Below, piece after piece: positions 26,017 to 36,015 of a stretch of 64,000 nt of DNA (positions within the stretch are counted from its first letter, which is position 1; each line of letters begins with the position of its first letter). Below the pieces are notes generated by a model that saw only the letters and a program-made list of their open reading frames with translations, was not told the DNA's origin and ran no database searches. The position numbers were made by a program, and so were the translations under genes. Source of the stretch: Thermohalobaculum sp039028795 (lineage in GTDB: Bacteria > Pseudomonadota > Alphaproteobacteria > Rhodobacterales > Rhodobacteraceae); NCBI GenBank assembly GCA_039028795.1, contig JBCCHJ010000002.1, positions 124,001-188,000 on the forward strand, given 5' to 3'.

Positions 26017-29000
26017 CTATTCAGCAGGGATCGGCAAGTCGTCATCGACCTTTTCAGGTGGCCTCGGGTCGCCCGACGGGTTCATGATCCAGCGAAATAA
26101 GGCCCTGATATCCTCGAGCACCAGATAGAGCGCCGGGATCAGCAACAAGACGATCACCGTCGCGAAGACGATTCCATATCCCAGAGAAATCGCCATTGGG
26201 ATCAGGAACTTTGCCTGGCGGGAGGTCTCGAAGATCATCGGGGCCAACCCGCCAAATGTCGTTACAGTGGTCAGGAGTATCGGCCGGAACCTTCGCAGAC
26301 CTGCGGCCTCGATCGCTTCATAGGCTTGCAGACCGGTCGCACGTGCTTTGTTCGCATAGTCGATCATTACGATGCCTGCGTTGATCACCACACCTGACAA
26401 CGCAATTATCCCAAAGACAGAAATGATGCTGAGGCCATATCCCATAATCTCGTGCCCGATCACAGCACCGACAAAGCCGAAGGGGATCGCCATCATAATG
26501 ACCATCGGCTGCAGATAAGATCGGAACGGGATTGCCAGCAGGCCATAGATGATCATCAGCGCCAGTGGGATCGAGAATGTCATGAAGCTGCGCATGGTAT
26601 CTTTTTGCGCGGCCTGACGGCCTTCCAGCGAATAGGCCAATCCCGGGAAGTCCACCTGCAACTGCGGCAAGACATCGGCCGTCACTGCCGCGATCACCTG
26701 ATTGGTTTCGGATCTCGGTTCGACATTCGCCGTCACGTTTACAATCCGTTGGCCATCTTCCCGCGAGATCGTGGCATCCGCCCTGCTGCGGGAGACATCC
26801 GCGACTTCGTAAAGCGGAACGGTTCCGCCATCGGGTGTGCGTATCAGCAGCCGTTCGATATCGTACTCGGACGTGCGTTCCGAACGCGGCTTGCGCACCC
26901 GAACCTCGACCTCGTTCCGGCCATCCTGCTGGGCCAATGCCTCGACCCCAAAGAACGCAGCCCGGACCTGCGCGGCCACGGCGTCCGATGTCAGTCCCAA
27001 GGCTCGCCCGGCCTCGGTCAGGCTGAATTCCAGCTGTGTTTTGCCTGGGGCGAAGCCGTCATCGACGTCGCGGACCGGTCCATAATCCGCCAGGCGTCTG
27101 GCCAGATCGGCGGCGGCCTCTTCCAGAACCTGTGTGCTGGCGTGGCTGAGACGAACGGCAATCGACGTCCCACCCGGCCCGCCCCACGAGCTTTCAAACC
27201 GGACCGATCTGACCGATGGAACTTCGCCAAGCTCTTTACGCCAAGCCGATGTGAAGGTCCGCGTTCCGATTGTGCGGACATCAGGGGGCGTCAGATAGGC
27301 ACGTATTTCAACGGACGTATCGCTGACTTCTGCGCTGACACCTGTCGAAAGCTGCTCGCCGCCATTTTTGTCGATCACCCGCTGCGCCGCTGCAACCACA
27401 GCATCCCGCGCAGCCAGAGTCACCTCTTCAGGTGACCCAACCGGCATCGACACAACGGCCTTGGAATAGTCGCGCGGTACAGGTGGGAACAGCCCCCATC
27501 CCATGCGACCGCTTTCGACCCAAGCTATCGTGATCGCTAGAATGGCGATCATCAGAGAGACAGTGGCATAGCGCCAAGACAACGCAACCCTCAGCACCGG
27601 GCGATAGGCGTATTGAATGAAGCCCTGCAAACCGGCTGCAAAGAACCTTTGGACCTGCTTCAAAATCCATTCCAGTCCGGACACAACAGCCCCAATCCAA
27701 GCAATCGGACCGAAGAGCCGCCGCTTTTTGGTTCCATGGCCGTGTGAGAGGTGCGCAGGCAGGATAAACAGCGCCTCGATCCAGCTCATGATAAACGCCA
27801 GGGACACCACGACCGGTATGACAAACCACATCTTACCCATCCATCCTGGCACCAGCGCCAAGGGGATAAAGGCCACAATATTGGTCAGGATCGAAAAGCT
27901 GAGCGGCACGGCGATATCGCGCGCGCCTTGAATCGCCGCCTCTAACCGTTGCATCCCGCGTTGTCGGTATTCGTAGATGTTCTCGCCCGCAACAATGGCA
28001 TCGTCGACCACGATGCCAAGCGCCAAGATGAATGCGAACATCGAGATCAAATTAATCGTCGAGCCTGTCCAAGGCAGGATCAGCATCGCGCCCATAAAGG
28101 CCGTCGGAATACCCAACGCCACCCAGAAGGCCAAGCGTATCTCTAGGAACAAGGTCAGCAGCAGCAGAACCAGGCCCAACCCGATCAGACCGTTCTTGAT
28201 CAACAGGTTCATGCGGCCTTTGTAATAATCGGACCGGTCATTCAGCAGCTGCATCTCGATCGCTTCTGGCAATGTCGACATCGCATCGGGTATCGCGCGG
28301 TGCACTGCGTCCGAAATGGAGATAGGCGTCTGGTCGCCGACACGGAACACCTCCAGCCGCAAGGCCGTGTCGGAATTGAAACTGACGACCTGACTGCCAT
28401 CCGCGAAACCGCGCGTCACCTCAGCGAGATCACCAAGGCGGATCACCGTGCCACTGTCCGCTGTGACAACAGGGATAGATTCGAAATCCGACACCGCCTC
28501 TTTGCGGTCTGCCAGACGCACCAACAGGTCGCCACCGGCGGTCTCTAACGTCCCGCCTGCGCGATCCAGGGCCGCCTGACGTATCGTCTGCGCAATATCC
28601 CGCAATGTCAGATCATGGGTTTGCAAGGCCGCTTCGGGAACCTCGACATGCAAAACCATTTGCTCTTCGTTTGCGATCTCTACCTGTGTGATATCGTCTT
28701 GCTGCAGCAAATAAGTGCGAACATGCTCGCCAGCCGCACGCATCGCCTGCGGCGTGACGGGGCCATAAAGCTGGACTTCGACGACATCCCATCGACGGCT
28801 CGAAAGGCTCAATTCAGGCTGATCGGCGTCGTCGGGAAATGTATCGATCTGGTCAACGGCCTGTTGAATTTCGTTGTAGATCAGCTCTCGGGACATGTCG
28901 GTCGACAGTTCCACCGAGATGCCGCCCGCACCTTCGTAAGCGCGCGCAGTCATTTTTTCGATGCCCTGGATACCGCTTAAGGCATCTTCCAGAACCAGAA

Positions 29001-29211
29001 CGACGGACTGCTCGACCTCGGCCGGGGTCGCCCCATCCAATTCAACCCGGATTTCAACGGTATCTGGATCGGTGCTGGGCAGGTATTCCTGGCGGATCTG
29101 AAACATCATTGCGATGCCGCCCAAGATGAGTACCAGCATCAGCAGGTTGGCCGCGACAGAGTTCCGCGCCATCCACGCGATTGGCCCGCCATTGCGGATC
29201 GGCAAATTCAT
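26017..29211 (-). CDS. RND efflux permease (HAE1/AcrB family)
   Basis: 1064-residue inner-membrane RND pump. The N-terminal helix is preceded by NLPIRNGGPIAWMARNSV; the first large periplasmic loop starts after QIRQEYLPSTDPDTVEIRVE-type sequence. TM4 carries the proton-relay motif GIVVDDAIVAGENIYEYR with two aspartates; twelve TM segments and two large loops fit the length. It would export hydrophobic or amphiphilic compounds. It is coupled to the adaptor gene by an ATGA overlap (start 29211, adaptor stop 29208). No TolC-type outer-membrane factor is adjacent. Confidence 0.95.
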   Translation of the reverse strand: MNLPIRNGGPIAWMARNSVAANLLMLVLILGGIAMMFQIRQEYLPSTDPDTVEIRVELDGATPAEVEQSVVLVLEDALSGIQGIEKMTARAYEGAGGISVELSTDMSRELIYNEIQQAVDQIDTFPDDADQPELSLSSRRWDVVEVQLYGPVTPQAMRAAGEHVRTYLLQQDDITQVEIANEEQMVLHVEVPEAALQTHDLTLRDIAQTIRQAALDRAGGTLETAGGDLLVRLADRKEAVSDFESIPVVTADSGTVIRLGDLAEVTRGFADGSQVVSFNSDTALRLEVFRVGDQTPISISDAVHRAIPDAMSTLPEAIEMQLLNDRSDYYKGRMNLLIKNGLIGLGLVLLLLTLFLEIRLAFWVALGIPTAFMGAMLILPWTGSTINLISMFAFILALGIVVDDAIVAGENIYEYRQRGMQRLEAAIQGARDIAVPLSFSILTNIVAFIPLALVPGWMGKMWFVIPVVVSLAFIMSWIEALFILPAHLSHGHGTKKRRLFGPIAWIGAVVSGLEWILKQVQRFFAAGLQGFIQYAYRPVLRVALSWRYATVSLMIAILAITIAWVESGRMGWGLFPPVPRDYSKAVVSMPVGSPEEVTLAARDAVVAAAQRVIDKNGGEQLSTGVSAEVSDTSVEIRAYLTPPDVRTIGTRTFTSAWRKELGEVPSVRSVRFESSWGGPGGTSIAVRLSHASTQVLEEAAADLARRLADYGPVRDVDDGFAPGKTQLEFSLTEAGRALGLTSDAVAAQVRAAFFGVEALAQQDGRNEVEVRVRKPRSERTSEYDIERLLIRTPDGGTVPLYEVADVSRSRADATISREDGQRIVNVTANVEPRSETNQVIAAVTADVLPQLQVDFPGLAYSLEGRQAAQKDTMRSFMTFSIPLALMIIYGLLAIPFRSYLQPMVIMMAIPFGFVGAVIGHEIMGYGLSIISVFGIIALSGVVINAGIVMIDYANKARATGLQAYEAIEAAGLRRFRPILLTTVTTFGGLAPMIFETSRQAKFLIPMAISLGYGIVFATVIVLLLIPALYLVLEDIRALFRWIMNPSGDPRPPEKVDDDLPIPAE

Positions 29212-30476
29212 CCCGAAACCTCATTGCGCACGCGCAGGTTCATCCCCTCGGCAAAGGATGACAAAGCCGTCGTCACAACCCGGTCACCAGGGGTCAGACC
29301 AGCGGAAATCAAAACGTTCGACGCCCCCCGCCAGACGACCGTGACATCACGGATCTGCAACTTGTCTTCGGCTGACATCACCCAAACTGTATCGTCATCA
29401 CGCAAGTAGGCGCGGTCGATTTCGACCGTACCGGGCAAAGGCGCGCCGGTGATACTGCCCTGGACGAAGCTTCCCAAAAGAAGGGCGGGCGGATCCAGCG
29501 GAGCCGTGACCTCAATCATCAACTCTGCCATGCGCCCCGTTTCAGAGAGGGCAGACCCCAACCGCATGATCTTTCCGGTTCGGGTGATGCCATCCGGCCA
29601 AGATCCGGGCTGAGAGAGCTCGACAGACTGCGACCCGTCCACCCTGATCCAGGTCAGCGCTGTTGCCGGGACAGCAAGCACAACATTGAACCGATCCGCC
29701 GCCACCAAAGTCGCTGCCTCGGTGCCCTGAGAGACCATAGCGCCAGGCGCCACGGTTTCCGCTGTTACGATGGCTTCGAACGGCGTGCGCACTTCGGCCC
29801 GGTCAAGGGCCAATTGGGCTTGATCACGGGCTGCGATGGCACTGGCCTTCTCGGCCTCGAGCTGTGCCATCTGTGGTTTGCGCAGCACCAGATCCCGTTG
29901 TGCCTGGGTCAGATTGCGCGACAATCGGGTGAGTTCTCGTTTGCCGATCTCGGCCTGGCCTTGTTCGATCAGAATCCGGGCCTCGATTTCGGCGATATCC
30001 GCCTCGGCACGGGTCACGGCCAGTTTCAATTCACGGTCATCGAAACGGGCGACGACCTCGTTCGCGGGCAACCGGCCGCCGACCGTGACTTCGGGATGCA
30101 CCCAGGCAAGCATGCCGCTGAGTTCGGGGCGAACGATCAACGTTTGAGCCGGGCGCACCTCGCCCCAGGCTTGAACGACGGGCCCGGTTTTGGCCAACTG
30201 GGCCGGCGTAACTTCGACAAGGCGCGCGACGCGGTCACGCGATTTTCTTTCGGCCGTCGGGGCACTGTCGATAATCCAGGTCGAGACCTTCCAGGCGCCG
30301 AATATGATCGCTCCGATCAAGACAATCTGTAGCAACAGCGCCAGGGCTTTTTTCCAGATGCTGGCCTCAGTTGGCTGAAATTCGCCATTCAGATCAAACT
30401 GAGCGGGACTTGTCTCGCGCTCTTCCAATGGGCGCAATTCGTTCTGCTTTTTCAGCGATTTGGATGGTAGGTTCAC
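29208..30476 (-). CDS. RND efflux periplasmic adaptor (HlyD/AcrA-like)
   Basis: 422-residue membrane-fusion protein with an N-terminal anchor (ALALLLQIVLIGAIIFGAWKVS), a lipoyl half-motif around GMLAWVHPEVTVGGRLPANE, a coiled-coil hairpin rich in Ala/Glu/Arg (residues ~150-240), second lipoyl half (VRTPFEAIVTAETVAPGAMV) and beta-barrel/MP domains. It links the permease to an outer-membrane channel. I prefer the GTG at 30476 (preceded by GAGG) because it leaves 141 bp for a promoter before yacG; the frame is open up to an alternative start at 30590. Confidence 0.88.
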   Translation of the reverse strand: MNLPSKSLKKQNELRPLEERETSPAQFDLNGEFQPTEASIWKKALALLLQIVLIGAIIFGAWKVSTWIIDSAPTAERKSRDRVARLVEVTPAQLAKTGPVVQAWGEVRPAQTLIVRPELSGMLAWVHPEVTVGGRLPANEVVARFDDRELKLAVTRAEADIAEIEARILIEQGQAEIGKRELTRLSRNLTQAQRDLVLRKPQMAQLEAEKASAIAARDQAQLALDRAEVRTPFEAIVTAETVAPGAMVSQGTEAATLVAADRFNVVLAVPATALTWIRVDGSQSVELSQPGSWPDGITRTGKIMRLGSALSETGRMAELMIEVTAPLDPPALLLGSFVQGSITGAPLPGTVEIDRAYLRDDDTVWVMSAEDKLQIRDVTVVWRGASNVLISAGLTPGDRVVTTALSSFAEGMNLRVRNEVSG

Positions 30477-30617
30477 TCGCCAGCCTCGCGTCCACCGCCT
30501 ATTTGCTCGCTTCTCCTCTATATATAGACGACTTTCGCCGATTTTCCGTTGTTTTATTGTGCCTGATGACATCAGGGTGAGCCCCAGCACATATCCCGTG
30601 AAGTGGATCAGATCGCA

Positions 30618-30803
30618 ATGAATGCCAACGCATCGCCTGTGACGCCAGCGCAGTGCCCCATCTGCCGGGCCAAAACGGTGCAGAAATGGCGGCCGTTTTG
30701 TTCAAAACGATGCGCTGACGTTGATTTGGGGCGCTGGATGACAGGAAGTTACGCGATACCGGCAGAAGAAGCGGACGAGCGGGATATTCCGCGGGACGAT
30801 TAG
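30618..30803 (+). CDS. yacG: DNA gyrase inhibitor YacG
   Basis: 61-residue zinc protein with CPICRAKTVQKWRPFCSKRC, the four-cysteine zinc knuckle diagnostic of YacG, then ADVDLGRWMTGSYAIPAEE. YacG binds GyrB and inhibits DNA gyrase in E. coli. The ATG at 30618 is chosen; an in-frame GTG lies at 30603. In many Rhodobacterales yacG follows rng in the infA-maf-rng cluster; here it is separated from it by the RND pump genes. Confidence 0.88.
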   Translation: MNANASPVTPAQCPICRAKTVQKWRPFCSKRCADVDLGRWMTGSYAIPAEEADERDIPRDD

Positions 30804-30814
30804 CGCGGCTGGGA

Positions 30815-31219
30815 TTAGGTCTGATTTTCGTGCGCTGGTCTGACCCTTTCATCCTCGGCACGCGCATCCCGGGTCCGCATGTCAAGTCGCTTTGCCTGAT
30901 CTATCAACCTTGACGTTACATCCTCTCGCCCCAAGGTCTCCGCCAACCGGGCGGTCATGGGCACAGCTTCGGCCAACTCCAACTCTGCGCGAGCTTCGGC
31001 GGCACGGGCGCGTTGTTCGAGAGACCGCTGCCATCTATCCAACAACGCCATATCATGGACGGTTTCTACGGGCGTTAAACCCCGCGCAGCAACCCGTAAA
31101 TCAACGGCTTCCTGCCTTGCAGCGTTGACGCGACGCATTTGTGCGCCAAGTCGCGCCATCTCGGTCATTTTCATCGCCGACAGTACACGGCGCATGCGAT
31201 CCATGCCGCTTGCCTTCAT
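30815..31219 (-). CDS. Hypothetical coiled-coil protein of the flagellar cluster (FliJ-like?)
   Basis: 134-residue, strongly charged, mostly helical protein rich in Arg, Ala and Glu (e.g. RWQRSLEQRARAAEARAELEL) with no signal peptide. Its size, coiled-coil character and position at the end of the flagellar export operon, 56 bp downstream of flhB, suggest a FliJ-like export chaperone or accessory factor, but I see no diagnostic FliJ motif. The assignment is by context only. Confidence 0.55.
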   Translation of the reverse strand: MKASGMDRMRRVLSAMKMTEMARLGAQMRRVNAARQEAVDLRVAARGLTPVETVHDMALLDRWQRSLEQRARAAEARAELELAEAVPMTARLAETLGREDVTSRLIDQAKRLDMRTRDARAEDERVRPAHENQT

Positions 31220-31275
31220 GCCTCATCTTCCCCGTTCTCACGGGAAAAGATAGGCCGGGAAGTGTTAAACCGAGG

Positions 31276-32373
31276 TCAAGCAGCACCTCCGGTTCGCTCG
31301 CAGCGTTGCGCGCGCAGCTTATCCGCAAACACGATCGCCGCAGCGACTGCTTTATAATGATCAGGCTCGATCGGATGTCCGACTTCGACCATGGCAAAAA
31401 CAGACCGCGCGGTCGGCGCATCCTGATGAATAGGGACTTCGGCCTGTTCGGCGCGTAAACGGATGCGCCGGGCAAGTTCGTCCTCGCCTTTCGCGATGCA
31501 CACCGGAACGGTGTTCGGCAGGCGCGACCATTTCAGCGCGACCGCGAAATGCGTCGGGTTGACGATCACAACATCGGCGTTCGGCACGTCATGCAGCATT
31601 CGGTTCGAGGCGATCTCACGCGCCCGGTCACGCCGCGAGGCGCGCATATGCGGATCACCTTCGGATTGCTTAGTCTCATCCTTAACTTCCTGATGCGTCA
31701 TGCGCATTTTTTTGAGGTGGCTGTGGCGCTGCCACAGGAAATCCAGAACGGCGATGGAAAACGCCAGAATCAGTACCCCGGTTGCGATATTCCAGAACTG
31801 GCGCGACAAAAGTTCCGGAATGAACCCTGGTTGCAGCCGCACATAGGACGGCAGACGATCCAGTTCAGCTAGCACAGCAATTGCCAGAACCCCGGCCACA
31901 GCGGTCAGTTTCACGGCGCTTTTGGCGAATTCCATAAGGCCATGAGGGCCGTACTTCTGTTTGGCATTCGAAACCGGCGAAATGCGGGACAGTTTTGGTT
32001 GCAGCTTTTCCGGCGCCAGAATGATTGCCTTTTGAGAAATCAGCAGCAGAACAATAAGTACAGCCGGCGCGGCCAGAATGGGCGAAACGGCACCAATCAC
32101 ACGCAAGCTGATATCTGCAAATATATCGCTGGACGCGCTGAGGTGCAGATCTGCCAGTTCCTGGGGTCTGGCCAAGAAGGTCATTAGCGTTTCCCCAACG
32201 CGCGATGCAGACCAAGCCCCCGCCAAGAATATCGCAGATATAAATCCCAGATACGCAGCGAAGGTCTGCACATCCATGCTGCGGGCGATCTCGCCCTTCT
32301 TCCGGGCGCGCTCCAGCTTTTGTGGCGTCGCCTCGTGGGTTTTTTCCTGGCTGGTTTGGTTCTGATCGCTCAA
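31276..32373 (-). CDS. flhB: Flagellar type III export protein FlhB
   Basis: 365-residue export-gate protein that switches substrate specificity. The N-terminus (EKTHEATPQKLERARKKGEIARS) is diagnostic; four hydrophobic segments follow, then a cytoplasmic domain with the autocleavage site NPTH (VIVNPTHFAVALKW) and the conserved VPIHQD. Its start overlaps the fliR stop in an ATGA. Part of the fliE...flhB export operon on the minus strand. Confidence 0.96.
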   Translation of the reverse strand: MSDQNQTSQEKTHEATPQKLERARKKGEIARSMDVQTFAAYLGFISAIFLAGAWSASRVGETLMTFLARPQELADLHLSASSDIFADISLRVIGAVSPILAAPAVLIVLLLISQKAIILAPEKLQPKLSRISPVSNAKQKYGPHGLMEFAKSAVKLTAVAGVLAIAVLAELDRLPSYVRLQPGFIPELLSRQFWNIATGVLILAFSIAVLDFLWQRHSHLKKMRMTHQEVKDETKQSEGDPHMRASRRDRAREIASNRMLHDVPNADVVIVNPTHFAVALKWSRLPNTVPVCIAKGEDELARRIRLRAEQAEVPIHQDAPTARSVFAMVEVGHPIEPDHYKAVAAAIVFADKLRAQRCERTGGAA

Positions 32374-33152
32374 CGCACGCCCGCCAGCGGATTTTCATAT
32401 ATCTGGGTTAGAAAGCCCATCCAGGTTTCCATCAGCGTCGGTAAGACCAACGCCAGCACGACGATACCGACCCAAACCAGTGCGGGAACGCCGACCAGGG
32501 CCACCAGCAATTGCGGCATCGCCCGGTTCAACGCGCCCAGTGCCAAGTTATAGGCAAATCCGATCGCGACGAACGGGGCGGCCAACGTGACGCCGATCGC
32601 GAACGTTCCGGCCATGCGCGTGGTTGCCCATTCCGCCAAATCGGCTCCATTCGGGAACTGGCCAAAGGGAAAGACTTCGTACATGCCGGCCAAAGTCGCG
32701 ACCAGATGAACGTGTAGGCCCGACATGAGGGCCAACGTGATGCCGCCCATGCCCAGAAGGGTCGCAATGGTCGGTTCTGGTTCGGGGGCAACACCGGTGC
32801 CGAACATCTGTGCAACGCTCAAATGCTGGGCCGCCACCATTCCTGCGATTTGCAGCGCGTAGACCAAAAATCGGAATGCCAGACCGATGATTAGGCCAAT
32901 CGCCGCTTCCGATGTCAGCACCGCCAACAACGAAATCGGATTACCCGGACTCAGCGGCACCATGGGCCGGATCATCGGTGCCAGCAGGATCGCAATTGCC
33001 AGGGCACCGCCAAGGCGGATGCGCATGGATAAAGACCTTTCGCCAAGCCCCGGGACCAGGAAGGCAGCCGCCCCAATGCGCACAAAGATCCCCATGCCGA
33101 CAAACACCAGTTGATTGGCTTGCGCGAAAATCGCCGTAAGCGCAGCCTCCAT
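32370..33152 (-). CDS. fliR: Flagellar biosynthetic protein FliR
   Basis: 260-residue integral membrane component of the flagellar export gate (FliPQR ring). About six hydrophobic segments; recognisable are FVGMGIFVRIGAAAFLVPGLG at the N-terminus, GLAFRFLVYALQIAGMVAAQ, and NLALGALNRAMPQLLVALVGVPAL. It starts at 33152, sharing one base with the flhA stop (TGATG), and overlaps flhB by ATGA, so the three are translationally coupled. Confidence 0.95.
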   Translation of the reverse strand: MEAALTAIFAQANQLVFVGMGIFVRIGAAAFLVPGLGERSLSMRIRLGGALAIAILLAPMIRPMVPLSPGNPISLLAVLTSEAAIGLIIGLAFRFLVYALQIAGMVAAQHLSVAQMFGTGVAPEPEPTIATLLGMGGITLALMSGLHVHLVATLAGMYEVFPFGQFPNGADLAEWATTRMAGTFAIGVTLAAPFVAIGFAYNLALGALNRAMPQLLVALVGVPALVWVGIVVLALVLPTLMETWMGFLTQIYENPLAGVR

Positions 33153-35233
33153 CAGGCCGTGCCCAGAAGCGAGAGCTTCTGCGTGGTGCCGATTTCGTCG
33201 AAGGACAGGACAGGGTTCCGAATGCCCTTCGCCTCAAGCACCTGACGGACAAAGCGCCGGCGCTTTGCCGATGTCGCGATGGCGGGAAACGCAGCCTTGG
33301 CGGCCGCCCGAGCAATCATCCCTTGGACCGAACCCGCAAGCCGGTTGAACTCTTCCGGCGGCAAAGCGATGTCGGGGTTTGCCTCGTCACCATGTTCGTG
33401 CTCGGCGAACTTTGCCTCCCACTCAGGGGCCAGTTGGATCAGCGGCAAGTTGCCTTGCTTGTCGCTCAACCGCGAGACGATATGGAAAGCAATGCGCCGG
33501 CGGACGTGTTCGACAATCGCCTCGGAAGGAATGTTACCGGACCGGGCCTCCGCTACGGATTCTAAGATCAAGGGCAGGTTCCGGACCGAGACACGCTCAT
33601 CCAGCAGCATGCGCAGAACGGTCTGAAGAACGTCAACGGGAACTTTTTCCGGCACGAATTCGTCCAGCAGTTTGCGGTTCGAATCCGCCCTGGTCGGATC
33701 AGAGACGCTGCCAAATTCATCCAACATCTTGCGCAGGGCCCGGCGTGTCAAAAGCCGCCCAAAATGCGCCTGGATCATTTCCAATAGATGGGTCGCCACG
33801 ACCTCGCCGGGCGAGACGACAGGCAGACCCAGAGACGCAGCAGTTTCATGCTCAGTCTCTGGGATCCAGCGCGCAGGGGCGCCATAAACAGGTTCCGGCA
33901 CGTCGGTACCCTCGATCGCCAGATGCACATCCTCATTTAGAAGCACCATAACGTGGCCTGGTTTCAGGCCGGCAGTGGCGACCTCGACACCCTGAATTTG
34001 GATGGAATAGGAATCCGCGGCCAGCAACGGATCGTCCGTCAGCCGGATTTCTGGAATGATAAACCCATACTCCGTCGCGATATGCCGACGCATGTTGATG
34101 ATACGGCTTTCCAATCCGGCGCCTGGTTCCATAACCGAGGGCACCAAGCTGGGCGAGAACCGCACATGGATTTCGTCGACGTCCAACAAGTCACCCAGAG
34201 ACTTTTGCGAAGGCTCGGGCTCGGTATCGGAGATCTCATCAGGCGGAACGTCGCTTGATTTTCGTGCCAATCGCCCCGCTAACACAGCCCCAATCGCCAA
34301 GACCGACGCGCCCAGAATGAAGGGTACAAACGGCAGGCCCGGCACAAAGGCGAACAGAGCCATCAATCCCGCGACGGTTCCAAGCGCGCCCGGATAGCTG
34401 CCCAATTGGTCCAACATCGCCTTGTCGGCGGACCCACGCGCGCCGCCTTTCGACAACAGCAAAGCCGCAGCAATCGAGGTGATGACCGAGGGGATTTGGC
34501 TGACCAGCCCATCGCCCACAGTCAGGATCGCGTATGTTTCGATCGCCTGGCTGAAACTGAGGTCATGGACAGCGAGGCCCATGGCGAGCCCCATGACCAG
34601 ATTCAAGAGCGTGATCAACAGACCTGCAATCGCGTCGCCTTTGACGAACTTCGAAGCACCGTCCAGAGATCCGAAGAAGGTGGTTTCCTCTTGTTCGACC
34701 TTGCGGCGGGCCATGGCTTCTTCGTGACTGATAGCGCCTGCGGCCAGGTCGCTATCGATCGCCAACTGTTTGCCGGGCATCCCGTCCAATGCAAACCGTG
34801 CGCCAACCTCGGCCATACGGCCTGCACCCTGGGTGATCACGATGAAGTTTACGATCAGAAGGACGCCAAAGACCACCAGGCCCAGGAAGATGTTCCCGCT
34901 CATGATGAACATGGCGAAGCCTTCAATCACGCCGCCCGCAGCCGACGGCCCGGTATGGCCTTCGCCGATAATCAGCTTGGTCGAAGATACGTTCAAACTT
35001 AGCCGCAGCATCAGCGCGCCTAACAAAATCGTCGGGAAGGCGGAAAAATCTAAAGGGCGTTGAATAAACAGCGTCACAGTGAAGATCAGGATCGCCAGCG
35101 CGAAGGAGACGCTGAGACCGATATCCAGCATCCATGCCGGCATTGGTAGGACCATCATCACGATAACGGCCATCAGCGCCAACGCCAGTAAGACGGTCGG
35201 CTGATATAGCGTATCGATGGTGATGCGGTCCAT
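33152..35233 (-). CDS. flhA: Flagellar biosynthesis protein FlhA
   Basis: 693-residue export-gate protein with eight N-terminal TM segments and a large cytoplasmic domain that docks chaperone-substrate complexes. Signatures include LLNVSSTKLIIGEGH-type sequence (seen as LSLNVSSTKLIIGEGHTG), the FHIPEP-like stretch GARFALDGMPGKQLAIDSDL, and DAIAGLLITLLNLVMGLAMG. It precedes fliR with a TGATG overlap and follows the SltF-like gene after 12 bp. Confidence 0.96.
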   Translation of the reverse strand: MDRITIDTLYQPTVLLALALMAVIVMMVLPMPAWMLDIGLSVSFALAILIFTVTLFIQRPLDFSAFPTILLGALMLRLSLNVSSTKLIIGEGHTGPSAAGGVIEGFAMFIMSGNIFLGLVVFGVLLIVNFIVITQGAGRMAEVGARFALDGMPGKQLAIDSDLAAGAISHEEAMARRKVEQEETTFFGSLDGASKFVKGDAIAGLLITLLNLVMGLAMGLAVHDLSFSQAIETYAILTVGDGLVSQIPSVITSIAAALLLSKGGARGSADKAMLDQLGSYPGALGTVAGLMALFAFVPGLPFVPFILGASVLAIGAVLAGRLARKSSDVPPDEISDTEPEPSQKSLGDLLDVDEIHVRFSPSLVPSVMEPGAGLESRIINMRRHIATEYGFIIPEIRLTDDPLLAADSYSIQIQGVEVATAGLKPGHVMVLLNEDVHLAIEGTDVPEPVYGAPARWIPETEHETAASLGLPVVSPGEVVATHLLEMIQAHFGRLLTRRALRKMLDEFGSVSDPTRADSNRKLLDEFVPEKVPVDVLQTVLRMLLDERVSVRNLPLILESVAEARSGNIPSEAIVEHVRRRIAFHIVSRLSDKQGNLPLIQLAPEWEAKFAEHEHGDEANPDIALPPEEFNRLAGSVQGMIARAAAKAAFPAIATSAKRRRFVRQVLEAKGIRNPVLSFDEIGTTQKLSLLGTA

Positions 35234-35245
35234 TGGCGGCGTTCC

Positions 35246-36013
35246 TTAGCCGCCAGTACGAAGGCGATTGACCGTAATCAGACCGCCTTTACCGCGTCGC
35301 AGCACCAATGTGCCGACACTGCCCGCAGTCCGGCGATTTTGCGGGCCACGAATTTGGCCACGAGACTCGACCGGGAACAGTCCACCTTGCCCGTTTACCC
35401 TGAAAACCCGCTGGCGCGTCACCGGGTCGGCTTGTTGGTCTGCCGCCGCAACTTGCGTGGGCTGCGGTACTTTTCCATCCATCCGCGCGATCGTCCTTGC
35501 GACTAGTTTCCGATACCGCTTCGAATGCTTTGGCGTGCGTGAATGGTAGAGGCCCGACGCCTTTATCCAATCCCCAGTTTCCCGATGCAGGTCCTTTACG
35601 AACCGCGCGGCATAGGCGCCAGACGGGCCGGGTTCAAACATATGATCGATGGAGTTGAAGTGCTTACCGTGCCATTTATAATTCAATTGGAAGCACCCGA
35701 CATCAAAGGACTTTTTTCCCTTTGCCAAAGTGCGTTGCGCATGGATCAGGGCTGCCGCGCGACTGTCGAACCAAAAGCCTTTACCGGCCACGTTGACTGT
35801 CCAGGGCCACGCACCGCTGACACCGGACCGTTTGGTCCGGGTCTCGACCAGCGTTATCGCAATCATCACCGCACGCGGTACACCATAGCGGTCCGCAGCC
35901 TGGATCGCGGCATTGCGGCAAAGCGCCATATTCGCCTTGTCAGTCGCAGCCGCTGCAGGCACCACCATGAATAGCGAAAACGCCAAGCACAACAGAAACC
36001 ACTTATGGCGCAT
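35246..36013 (-). CDS. Periplasmic SLT-domain transglycosylase (SltF-like)
   Basis: 255-residue secreted lytic transglycosylase with signal peptide (WFLLCLAFSLFMVVPAAAAT) and an SLT domain: catalytic glutamate in AITLVETRTKRSG, and CFQLNYKWHGKHF further on. The C-terminal quarter is Gln/Arg/Gly-rich. Its location between flhA and fliQ matches SltF of Rhodobacter sphaeroides, which opens the peptidoglycan for the flagellar rod. It begins 2 bp after fliQ stops, so the role in flagellar assembly is strongly implied by context. Confidence 0.85.
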   Translation of the reverse strand: MRHKWFLLCLAFSLFMVVPAAAATDKANMALCRNAAIQAADRYGVPRAVMIAITLVETRTKRSGVSGAWPWTVNVAGKGFWFDSRAAALIHAQRTLAKGKKSFDVGCFQLNYKWHGKHFNSIDHMFEPGPSGAYAARFVKDLHRETGDWIKASGLYHSRTPKHSKRYRKLVARTIARMDGKVPQPTQVAAADQQADPVTRQRVFRVNGQGGLFPVESRGQIRGPQNRRTAGSVGTLVLRRGKGGLITVNRLRTGG

Positions 36014-36015
36014 AG

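Noticed and set aside
26452..27435. Long open frame on the plus strand opposite the RND permease gene
   Set aside because: Its product is basic and Arg/His/Asp-rich without any motif. The reverse-strand permease is clearly real, so this is a codon-bias shadow.
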